Below the pieces are notes generated by a model. That model searched no databases. It was not told where the DNA came from and saw only the letters and a list, made by a program, of their open reading frames with translations. 37,445 nucleotides of DNA from Oscillospiraceae bacterium (GTDB lineage: Bacteria > Bacillota > Clostridia > Oscillospirales > Oscillospiraceae): positions 1-37,445 of the forward strand of contig JAFODZ010000011.1 in the NCBI GenBank assembly GCA_017380435.1. The letters run 5' to 3'. Position 1 is the first letter of the stretch, and every line of letters begins with the position of its first letter. Position numbers and translations under genes: made by a program. Shown in pieces: positions 25,869-32,498 of the stretch.

Positions 25869-27245
25869 ATGGATAACGAATTTGAAATTGTCAATGACAG
25901 TATTCCACAGCCGGATAATGAAGTTATCCCGGAACAGCCGGTGATGGAACCGCAGGAGGAGCCGGTACTGCAGTACGGCTGGGAAACACCTCAAGACGAG
26001 TTCGTTGTTACAGAACCGCCGAAGAAAAAGAAATCCGGCTGTTTAAAAAAGATCGGTGCAGTTGTCCTTGCGGTTGCAGTAGCCTTTAGCTGCTCTATTT
26101 TTGGCGGTATAGTTGGCGCCCTTGGAATGCGGGCGCTGCTGCGCGATGAGGAAATGACGGGAAAGGATAATACCACGAATGTTCTGGAGGGCAATCGGGA
26201 AAACACCGTCATTGATGTCCAAAAGGTGGATACCGGCAAGAAAATGACGCCTGCGGAAGTGTATGCAGTTAGCGTGGAATCCACCGTGGGAATTACCACT
26301 TCCGTTACGACCAACTACTGGGGCTATACCACTACCTCCGCGGCATCCGGCTCCGGCTTTATCTACAGCGCTGACGGCTATATTATTACCAACTACCATG
26401 TCATCCAGGATTCCGATTCCATTTCCGTATCTTTCTATGACGGCTCCAGTATGGATGCACAGTTGGTAGGCTATGACGAGAGCAATGATATTGCGGTGCT
26501 GAAGGTGGATACCAAGGATTTGAAGCCGGTGATTTTGGGCGATTCGGATAATCTGAATGTGGGCGATACGGTTATGGCCATTGGCAATCCTTTGGGAGAA
26601 CTTACCTTTTCTTTGACTGCCGGTACGGTCAGCGCATTGGATCGGGAAGTCACTTTCTCCCGCGGCATTACCATGAATCTGATCCAAACCGACTGCGCCA
26701 TCAATTCCGGCAATTCCGGCGGTGCGCTGTTTAACCTCTATGGCGAGGTCGTTGGCATTACCAATGCCAAGTATTCCGGCAATTCGAACAGCGGAGCATC
26801 CATCGATAATATTGGCTTTGCCATTCCGATGAATCAGGTGCGGGAGCTGATAGATAGCATTATCATGACTGGTCGTGTGGTAAAACCCTATATCGGTGTA
26901 AGTATCGTCGATGTCAGCAAGGAATCCTTGGGATACGGATTGCCGGCGGGTGCATCTGTCCAGCGGGTCGAGGAGAATTCTCCTGCCCAAAAGGGCGGTC
27001 TGAATGTCAACGATATCGTTACTCATATAAACGGCGAAGAGATCACCGGCGCGTCTGATCTGAAAAAGATGGTCAGCAGCAGCAAACCGGGAGATGAAAT
27101 GAAGCTTACTGTTTGGAGAAAGGGCGAAACCATTACCGTGACTTTGATTGTGGACGAACAGCCCCGGGTAACGGAAACAGCAGAGCAGGAATCGGAACAG
27201 CAGTACTATATTCCGTTCCCTAATTTCCCATTCTTTGGTTGGTAA
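25869..27245 (+). CDS. HtrA/DegP-type membrane serine protease with PDZ domain
   Basis: 458 aa. An acidic cytoplasmic head (1-50) leads to a basic KKKK stretch and one membrane helix at about 61-88; the protease faces outside. Catalytic triad: H177 in ITNYHVI, D207 in SNDIAVL, S283 in NSGNSGGAL. A single PDZ domain follows from about 355 (SVQRVEENSPAQKGGLNVNDIV). The short aromatic tail YYIPFPNFPFFGW is notable. Role: degradation or folding control of misfolded exported proteins. AAGGAG precedes the ATG. Confidence 0.95.
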   Translation: MDNEFEIVNDSIPQPDNEVIPEQPVMEPQEEPVLQYGWETPQDEFVVTEPPKKKKSGCLKKIGAVVLAVAVAFSCSIFGGIVGALGMRALLRDEEMTGKDNTTNVLEGNRENTVIDVQKVDTGKKMTPAEVYAVSVESTVGITTSVTTNYWGYTTTSAASGSGFIYSADGYIITNYHVIQDSDSISVSFYDGSSMDAQLVGYDESNDIAVLKVDTKDLKPVILGDSDNLNVGDTVMAIGNPLGELTFSLTAGTVSALDREVTFSRGITMNLIQTDCAINSGNSGGALFNLYGEVVGITNAKYSGNSNSGASIDNIGFAIPMNQVRELIDSIIMTGRVVKPYIGVSIVDVSKESLGYGLPAGASVQRVEENSPAQKGGLNVNDIVTHINGEEITGASDLKKMVSSSKPGDEMKLTVWRKGETITVTLIVDEQPRVTETAEQESEQQYYIPFPNFPFFGW

Positions 27246-27250
27246 AAAAT

Positions 27251-27282
27251 AATGACGGACAGCGTTGCGGCTGTCCGTCATT
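27251..27282 (-). terminator. Bidirectional terminator between convergent genes
   Basis: A perfect 13-bp stem, AATGACGGACAGC with GCTGTCCGTCATT, loop GTTGCG. The minus strand continues with ATTTTTTA, so it ends the acyltransferase-like gene, whose stop lies in the stem; it may also serve the protease gene. Confidence 0.85.
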
Positions 27283-28456
27283 CATTTTGGCTGATATTGT
27301 GATCGATGTTTTCAATCAAATTGGAAACGGTGTGCGTTGGCACACGGCCTGTATGCCAGGAAACAGTGGTGTTGGTGTGGCCGTTGAACTGAACGCTGGT
27401 CACCGTAAATGCGGTAAAGGGGAAGGAAACAAAAGTAACCGCAATGTCTTCGACCTGAAAACTGGTGTTTTCAATTTGCTTGCTGTCGATGGTTCCAATG
27501 GGGGAGACCAGGGCGCAGCAGATAAATCTGCGGCTGCGCATTACCAAGGGTACAAGAAGTCCAATCACAAGCTTTCGCAGCCAATGGGGGATCTTGCTGT
27601 ATATGTTCAGCTTGGAGATGATAGCGGTGAGCAAAGGTTTGCTTTTGACAAAATCCCGAATCTCTGTGCGAACATCGTCGATTTTACGAATGGTGTTGGC
27701 ATCCACGAAAATGGGGGCGATCAGATTGCCGAAGAGGAAATTGCCGGTTTTCTTGGCATAGCGGCGGATGTCCACGGGGATGATCATTTTTGCGGAACGG
27801 GATGTAAAACATTGGGCAACAGCGGATGCCAGCTTGGCAGCAGAGGCTTTGACGCAGGCGTTGGTGGTCATCACAATGGTTTTGTGCTCGCCGTTTTTCC
27901 GAGGCAGCCAGTTTTTGGGGTTGCACCGGGGGAACAGAGGGATTCTGGTCTTTTTGCAGTGCTGCCGGGGTGCATCTTTTTCGCCGATGATGTCCATATC
28001 CGTCAGGTGGAAGCTGTTTTGCGCATCATAATCACCCTTGAGGATGTGGAAAAAGTCGTAAATAAACTGCAATCCGCTTCGGCCATCCACAGCGCCGTGG
28101 AAGAAATCAAAGCACAGATACCAAAGATCCTTTTGCTCGTGATGCAGAACGTTCAGATCAACGGTGTTGCGCCGGTAGTCCAGCCGGGATACGGAGCAGG
28201 AATACACATCCTCCGAGTCCATGGGGATCTCGATACATCTGGGGGTGTAGTCTGCTTTGTACCAGCGGTTTTTGCGGTATTTCAGGTTGATGCCGCTGTG
28301 TGTTTCCAATGCCTGCCGGAGGGCGTCGTTAAGCTGATCCAGGTCGGGTTCCCGATCCAGCTTGAGGAAGTAGTGGAATGTCATATTGCAGCCGCAGGCA
28401 TCCAGATCGATGAAAAAGGCTTCCAATCCGGATGGCTTGCGAACAAATTCCGTCAT
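27278..28456 (-). CDS. Condensation/acyltransferase-superfamily protein
   Basis: 392 aa. Residues DFFHGAVDG with H120 and D124 form the HxxxD motif of the chloramphenicol-acetyltransferase/condensation/alcohol-acyltransferase fold, preceded by a helix-rich N-terminal part (DLDQLNDALRQALETH) usual for the donor-binding half. The DFG-type second motif is not clear. It is predicted cytoplasmic or loosely membrane-associated; a hydrophobic stretch near 305 (WLRKLVIGLLVPLV) could insert. Acyl donor and acceptor are unknown. AGGTGA lies about 7 nt before the ATG. It is a single gene with its own promoter. Confidence 0.8.
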   Translation of the reverse strand: MTEFVRKPSGLEAFFIDLDACGCNMTFHYFLKLDREPDLDQLNDALRQALETHSGINLKYRKNRWYKADYTPRCIEIPMDSEDVYSCSVSRLDYRRNTVDLNVLHHEQKDLWYLCFDFFHGAVDGRSGLQFIYDFFHILKGDYDAQNSFHLTDMDIIGEKDAPRQHCKKTRIPLFPRCNPKNWLPRKNGEHKTIVMTTNACVKASAAKLASAVAQCFTSRSAKMIIPVDIRRYAKKTGNFLFGNLIAPIFVDANTIRKIDDVRTEIRDFVKSKPLLTAIISKLNIYSKIPHWLRKLVIGLLVPLVMRSRRFICCALVSPIGTIDSKQIENTSFQVEDIAVTFVSFPFTAFTVTSVQFNGHTNTTVSWHTGRVPTHTVSNLIENIDHNISQNE

Positions 28457-28492
28457 CCGGAATCACCTGCCTTGTCGAAAGTCATCATTTTC

Positions 28493-28521
28493 ATTCTAAC
28501 TGAATGAGAAGTAAATGTCAA
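28493..28521 (-). promoter_or_regulatory. Promoter of the acyltransferase-like gene
   Basis: On the minus strand TTGACA, 17-nt spacer, TAGAAT, 37 nt upstream of the start codon. Confidence 0.8.
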
Positions 28522-28546
28522 TAAGAATCAGCTCGACAAAAAGAGG

Positions 28547-28575
28547 TTGCATTTTCCAAATGTCTTTGCTATAAT
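28547..28575 (+). promoter_or_regulatory. Promoter of tRNA-Gly
   Basis: TTGCAT, 17-nt spacer, TATAAT, 20 nt before the tRNA 5' end, right for direct tRNA transcription. Confidence 0.8.
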
Positions 28576-28594
28576 ACCCATACAAATTGTATAT

Positions 28595-28668
28595 GCAGGG
28601 TTCGTATATCGGTAATACAACGGCTTCCCAAGCCGTGAAGGCGGGTTCGATTCCCGTACCCTGCTCCA
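28595..28668 (+). tRNA. tRNA-Gly (CCC)
   Basis: 74 nt with encoded CCA. Acceptor GCAGGGT pairs with ACCCTGC, anticodon stem ACGGC/GCCGT, loop TTCCCAA (anticodon CCC), T loop GGTTCGATTCC. It stands alone with its own promoter and terminator. Confidence 0.95.
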
Positions 28669-28669
28669 G

Positions 28670-28701
28670 AAAAAAGCACTTGCGAAAGCAAGTGCTTTTT
28701 T
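28670..28701 (+). terminator. Terminator of tRNA-Gly
   Basis: AAAAAAGCACTTGC pairs with GCAAGTGCTTTTTT around GAAA, directly after the CCA end. Confidence 0.92.
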
Positions 28702-28703
28702 CA

Positions 28704-28875
28704 ATGAAATTTGCCCTTGCGGGCAAGTGAAATAGCTTCGCTGTGAAATATTTGCTTCGCAAATGTGAAATATTCGCTTGCGCGAATGTGGGCAAATTTT
28801 ATTTCACATTTTGCGGCTAAGGCAAAATATTTCATAATCCGCAGGATTATTTCATATTGCGCAGCAATATTTTGT
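28704..28875. repeat. Array of seven short hairpins with 7-nt separators that invert in the middle
   Basis: Separators ATGAAAT (28704), GTGAAAT (28727, 28743, 28765) on the left and ATTTCAC (28801), ATTTCAT (28829, 28849), ATTTTGT (28869) on the right. Between them lie small hairpins with unrelated stems: TTGCCC/GGGCAA, AGC/GCT, ATTTGC/GCAAAT, ATTCGC/GCGAAT, ATTTTGC/GCAAAAT, AATCC/GGATT, ATTGC/GCAAT. The centre (788-800) is unpaired GTGGGCAAATTTT. No coding frame explains this. It separates tRNA-Gly from the next gene. Confidence 0.85.
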
Positions 28876-28926
28876 TGAATACCGATAGAAATTATGATAT
28901 CATCAAGGTAATCGGAGGTGAGAGGC

Positions 28927-29463
28927 TTGACGCGGGAAGATGCATGTTATTTTAAAATACTGTTATCGGCTGGACTTTCAGACGGATACGACGAATGGCT
29001 GGATCATTATTTAAACATAGAAGATCCTTTAAGCGATATTGTGTTAAATTTAGCGTTATGCGGATCGGATGTTAATAAAACGATTTCCTGTTTGTATGTT
29101 TTCTGCGCGGAACAAGCTTTTGATGAGAAGCTTGTGTGTGAAAAATTGCGTCTGTTTCTGAAGGATGCCTACTATACCGGTCGCTTCTCCAAAGAGGAAG
29201 TTCTTTCCTATATGTATCGCTTTGCAGCGGCGCAGGGAGATCCGGGAGATTTTGAAATAGCGGTATGGGACAGTATGTATTATATGGATTATTACCAGTC
29301 CCTTGTTGAAGAGGGGATTATATTGCAAGAAAGATTTGATTCCGCTTTTTTCTCGTTTCTTAACGACGGTACGCCTTTAGACTCCGATAAACTTTGGAAT
29401 TACACCGATGCAAAGAAAAATTCTTTGTTTTCCAGATTGTTCAATTTTTTAAGAAAAAAATAA
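28927..29463 (+). CDS. Unknown small acidic helical protein
   Basis: 178 aa from a TTG start 8 nt after GGAGG; the GTG at 28918 overlaps the ribosome site. No signal peptide or membrane helix. Sequence features: YFKILLSAGLSDGYDEWLDH, DPLSDIVLNLALCGSDVNK and FSKEEVLSYMYRFAAAQGD, all predicted helical; the C-terminus is basic (FLRKK). It resembles in style small proteins found next to toxin or immunity genes, but I cannot name a family. A+T-richer than the genes before it. The next gene begins 19 nt later. Confidence 0.75.
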   Translation: MTREDACYFKILLSAGLSDGYDEWLDHYLNIEDPLSDIVLNLALCGSDVNKTISCLYVFCAEQAFDEKLVCEKLRLFLKDAYYTGRFSKEEVLSYMYRFAAAQGDPGDFEIAVWDSMYYMDYYQSLVEEGIILQERFDSAFFSFLNDGTPLDSDKLWNYTDAKKNSLFSRLFNFLRKK

Positions 29464-29482
29464 AAATTTAACGGAGGTAAAA

Positions 29483-29734
29483 ATGATAACAGTATTCAAT
29501 CGAAAAGAATTGCTGATCACGATGGATATGAATCGTCAGTCAACTGTCCGCGATATATTATCTGTCAACGGTATCGAATATACAGTGAAGGTAACCAATC
29601 TTCAGAGCGCATCTGTTGTAGATAGCAGCAGAGCCAGATTTGGAAGTTACGGAACAGATCAAAATTATTCCTATGAATATAAGATTTATGTTCATAGAAA
29701 GGATTACGAGAATGCTTCAAGGCTGATTCGATAA
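29483..29734 (+). CDS. Unknown small protein, 83 aa
   Basis: ATG with GGAGG 6 nt before. The sequence has the pattern TVFNRKELLITMDMNRQSTVRD, then SVNGIEYTVKV and YEYKIYVHRKDYENA, a mixed alpha/beta layout that resembles small DUF2007-like signal-transducing proteins; this likeness is a guess. It follows the 178-aa gene by 19 nt and is probably co-transcribed. Confidence 0.7.
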   Translation: MITVFNRKELLITMDMNRQSTVRDILSVNGIEYTVKVTNLQSASVVDSSRARFGSYGTDQNYSYEYKIYVHRKDYENASRLIR

Positions 29735-29769
29735 ATGATTGTTTACCTTATGATCTATCGTATAAAATA

Positions 29770-29817
29770 GTAGGGGCGTTCTTTGAACGCCCGCGGGCGA
29801 ACACAGTTCGCCCCTAC
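29770..29817. repeat. 48-nt twin-hairpin repeat, copy 2
   Basis: Same length and frame as 12823-12870: GTAGGGGCG, centre CGCCCGCGGGCG, end CGCCCCTAC. Hairpins are GGGCGTTC-ttt-GAACGCCC and GGGCGAAC-aca-GTTCGCCC. The stem letters between the fixed frames differ from copy 1 but stay paired. Confidence 0.8.
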
Positions 29818-29940
29818 AGGTAATTCGTAAGATAAATTCTAATTTATCGAAATTTGCTGAAAGATTACATATTCGGTTTTCTAAATATTGTATGGCAATA
29901 TAGCATCCAATATGTTACAATATTGGCAGAGGTGGTTGAT

Positions 29941-30724
29941 GTGAATAATATAAACTATTCAATGCCTGTGGCGATGGCGTTTAAGAGATATCATTGTATT
30001 CATTGCGGGGCGGTTCTGAAAAAGGAAAGAACCCACCGAGTTGTTACAAAGGACGATAAGGATTATTATCAATACCACAATTACGGCTCTTTCCCCCCTG
30101 CGGGACCACGATGTTTATGATTATCGATTCCAATGTCCTGCATGCGGCAAGAGGATTTCCTTCAATGAGCAATGCATTATGGGCAGAATTCAAAAAAAGC
30201 AGGGCCATTTCATTTTATCTTCGTCCGAAATTAAAGATCATTACCAAGCATGCACGGAAGAACACAAAAAAAGAGTCCTTGCCAGAGGCGTTTTGATTCC
30301 GGTTGTTTTTGGATTGATTGCGTTTGCACTTCAATGCTACAATCAGTCTGCCGCCGGAAAGGACTTCAAGGCAGGGGCAATCATCTGCTTGATTGCTGCG
30401 GCGGTTTTTGCGGTGGATGCGGTCAAAGAGTTTCGAGGCGATTATCGGCTGAAATTCAAAAGCTCCTATTCCTACGAAAAGAAATCTCAACTGGAAAGAC
30501 TGCATACTTACAGTTCTCACAATAAAGAACTGGTTGGCCTTGCGGATAAGTGTTATTGTTTTTATTGCAAGGAGAGTATGGCGTCCGGCGAGATCGAAGA
30601 TTATGCCGATGAGGGACAAACGGCAATATGTCCCAAGTGCGGGATCGATTCCATCATCCCCGACAGCATTCCGGAACCGCTGGACGAGGATATCATTTCG
30701 GAAATGAGTGCATACTGGTTTTAA
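29941..30724 (+). pseudogene. Zinc-ribbon membrane protein, interrupted by a frameshift at a 6-C run
   Basis: Reading begins at GTG 29941 after AGAGGTGG. It gives CIHCG, reaches TTTCCCCCC at 30090-30098, and ends in that frame at 30120. The next frame (+1) continues seamlessly with DHDVYDYRFQCPACGKR to the stop at 30724. Removing one C from 30093-30098 gives one protein of 260 aa. It would have an N-terminal ribbon (CIHC, CPAC), two membrane helices (near VLIPVVFGLIAFAL and AGAIICLIAAAVFAVDAV), and a second ribbon CFYC...CPKCGIDSIIP. The C-terminal pattern is common in small cytoplasmic zinc-ribbon proteins of unknown role. It may be a pseudogene, a phase-variable gene, or a sequencing error. 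Confidence 0.7.
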
Positions 30725-30736
30725 TAGCTAAAAAGC

Positions 30737-30766
30737 AAAAGGGAGGGGTATGCCCCCTCCCTTTTT
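30737..30766 (+). terminator. Terminator after the zinc-ribbon gene
   Basis: AAAAGGGAGGGG pairs with CCCCTCCCTTTT around TATGC, then T. A near-duplicate is at 30941-30972. Confidence 0.85.
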
Positions 30767-30789
30767 GAGCGTGTTAAAGAAGCCACCCT

Positions 30790-30921
30790 TGTCATTCCGA
30801 GGAGCGCAGCGACGTGGGAATCTCATAGTAAAATGTTACGAATTTGCTGAAAACTGCATATTAATCTAAACATTAAGCTGCGAGATTGCCACACCAGTGT
30901 GCGCACTGGTTCGCAATGACA
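30790..30921. repeat. 132-nt palindromic element with TGTCATT ends
   Basis: Ends TGTCATT and AATGACA. The left half closes as ATTCC/GGAAT around GAGGAGCGCAGCGACG; the right half as ATTGC/GCAAT around the palindrome CCAGTG-TGCG-CACTGG. Both halves share the outer AATCTC/GAGATT. A widespread intergenic repeat type, related in plan to 18893-18989. Confidence 0.75.
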
Positions 30922-30940
30922 CGGTTTTTTGACAATCTGC

Positions 30941-30972
30941 AAAAGGGAGGGGTGTGTGACCCCTCCCTTTTT
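30941..30972 (-). terminator. Terminator of the metF transcript, likely bidirectional
   Basis: AAAAGGGAGGGGT pairs with ACCCCTCCCTTTT around GTGTG. T runs exist on both sides; it lies 13 nt past the metF stop. Confidence 0.85.
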
Positions 30973-30984
30973 TGGTGCTGTAAT

Positions 30985-31863
30985 TTAAATGCCTGCCAGC
31001 TTCAGAATTTCGGGAACCTTGGATTCCCAACCCAGAGCCATAATATGTACGCCCTGGCAGTAAGGCTTACATTCTTTGATGATCCGTGCGGCGATTTCCA
31101 CGCCGGTGATGCCGGCCTTGGCCTTTTCCTTATCGGCGGCCAGCTCGTCGATCATTTCCTGGGGAATATGGATGCCGGCCACATTGTTGTTCATAAACTT
31201 GGCCATACCTGCGGACTTGGGAATCACGATACCCAACTGCACAGGCTTGCCGAACTGCTTGGCCTTCTCCATAAATTCGATGAATTTCTCAGGCTCATAA
31301 ACAGCCTGGGTCTGGAAATATTCCGCGCCGGCCATAACCTTGCGCTCCATCTTAGCGAGCTGTGCATCTACAGACTCACTACAGGGAGAAACAACCGCGC
31401 CCTTAGCAAATTTGGGAGCCTCGCCCAGCAGGGCGTTGCCGCCCAGATCGACACCCTTTTCCAACTGGCAAACGGTGTGCAGCAGGGAAACGGAGTCCAG
31501 GTCGAAAACAGGCTTTGCCTGGGGATGGTCACCCATCTTGGTGTGGTCGCCGGTCAGACACAGAATGTTGTCGATTCCCAGCATGGCTGCACCCAGCAGC
31601 TCGGATTGCAGGGCAATACGGTTACGATCCCGGCAAGTCAGCTGCAAAATAGGGGTCAGACCTGCATTTTTCAGTGCCACACAGGCAGGCAGGCTGCCCA
31701 TACGCATCACGGAGGACTGATTGTCGGTCACATTGACGGCGGTGATGCCGCTCAAATAGGTCTTAGCCTCATCCACCAGATGGCTGGCGTCGATGCCCTT
31801 GGGAGGGCCAACCTCAGCGGTGACGACAAATTGACCTTTATCAAAAAGTTCTGTAATTCTCAT
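30985..31863 (-). CDS. metF: 5,10-methylenetetrahydrofolate reductase
   Basis: 292 aa, flavin TIM barrel reducing methylene-THF to methyl-THF, the last tetrahydrofolate step of the methyl branch of the Wood-Ljungdahl pathway. Typical pieces: VTAEVGPPKG with the catalytic glutamate, NVTDNQSSVMRMGS, LQLTCRDRNRIALQSELLGA, LCLTGDH, FDLDSV and the C-terminal GVHIMALGWE. AAAGGAG lies before the ATG. It is the third gene of the rnfC2-metV-metF transcript, 13 nt after metV, which argues for the acetogenic MetFV type rather than a methionine-only enzyme. Confidence 0.95.
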   Translation of the reverse strand: MRITELFDKGQFVVTAEVGPPKGIDASHLVDEAKTYLSGITAVNVTDNQSSVMRMGSLPACVALKNAGLTPILQLTCRDRNRIALQSELLGAAMLGIDNILCLTGDHTKMGDHPQAKPVFDLDSVSLLHTVCQLEKGVDLGGNALLGEAPKFAKGAVVSPCSESVDAQLAKMERKVMAGAEYFQTQAVYEPEKFIEFMEKAKQFGKPVQLGIVIPKSAGMAKFMNNNVAGIHIPQEMIDELAADKEKAKAGITGVEIAARIIKECKPYCQGVHIMALGWESKVPEILKLAGI

Positions 31864-31876
31864 ATTGCTTACTCCT

Positions 31877-32497
31877 TTACTGATTCACAAGATCGTCGGT
31901 TGCGTAGTTGCGAAGCTGCACAGAACATTTCAGCGCATCCAGCCGGCCAATCTGGGCCAGCCGCCGCTGGATCCGTTCCCAGCCGCATTCCATATTGGGA
32001 TCAACCTCGCACATACCGTTTTTGGCGCCGCCGCACTGGCCGTTGATCAGACTCTTGGAGCAGGCGGTGATGGGGCAGATGCCGCCGGTGAGATTGAGAT
32101 AGCACTGACCGCACTGCTTGCAGTCGTATTCCAGAGGGGTAACGCCCTGGAAACCGGGCAGGGCATAGGTGTCGCAGCAGGCGACCACCTTTTTGGCAGG
32201 ATACATTCCGGCAACGGTCTGCACGCCTACGCCGCAGGAAAACACGGCAATCACATCAGCATCATCAATTGCCTGGGCGTGCTTGGCAAGCCGCAGGGTG
32301 AGGTTTTCGGGGTTGCAGATGTAGTCGGTGGTCAGATAGCCGGTGAGCTTATCGGCAGCCATCAGTTCTGCCTTGAAAGCTTCCACTTCTGCTTCGGGGA
32401 AGTGTACTTCCTTGCAGCCGTGGCACACCAGGAAAAACACCTTGCCGGAAAAATGGGGGAGAAGTGCGTCCTTTTGTTTCATTTCTGTAATCAGCAT
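31877..32497 (-). CDS. metV: MetV, zinc/iron-sulfur subunit of acetogenic methylene-THF reductase
   Basis: 206 aa. In Moorella and other acetogens MetV binds MetF and helps pass electrons to it. Eight cysteines in the C-terminal part, C126xxC129xxC132, C141, C146, C155, C163 and C171, within GGICPITACSKSLINGQCGGAKNGMCEV, define the MTHFR C-terminal zinc-binding family. The N-terminal half has the CHGC and FSCGVGVQTV elements. Starts 1 nt after the rnfC2 stop with GGGAG upstream; strongly coupled. It is a paralogue of residues 20-205 of the neighbouring fusion. Confidence 0.92.
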   Translation of the reverse strand: MLITEMKQKDALLPHFSGKVFFLVCHGCKEVHFPEAEVEAFKAELMAADKLTGYLTTDYICNPENLTLRLAKHAQAIDDADVIAVFSCGVGVQTVAGMYPAKKVVACCDTYALPGFQGVTPLEYDCKQCGQCYLNLTGGICPITACSKSLINGQCGGAKNGMCEVDPNMECGWERIQRRLAQIGRLDALKCSVQLRNYATDDLVNQ

Positions 32498-32498
32498 A

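Noticed and set aside
28496..28795. 99-codon minus-strand frame across tRNA-Gly
   Set aside because: It crosses the tRNA and its terminator and has the usual tRNA-shadow peptide; no ribosome site.
28704..28875. CRISPR array
   Set aside because: Separators are only 7 nt and the intervening units are palindromes of 9 to 21 nt, not unique spacers of about 30; separators invert halfway and there are no cas genes.
30093..30098. Programmed -1 frameshift at T-TTC-CCC
   Set aside because: The second frame is +1 relative to the first, so a -1 slip would not reach it; a +1 slip or a base change is needed.
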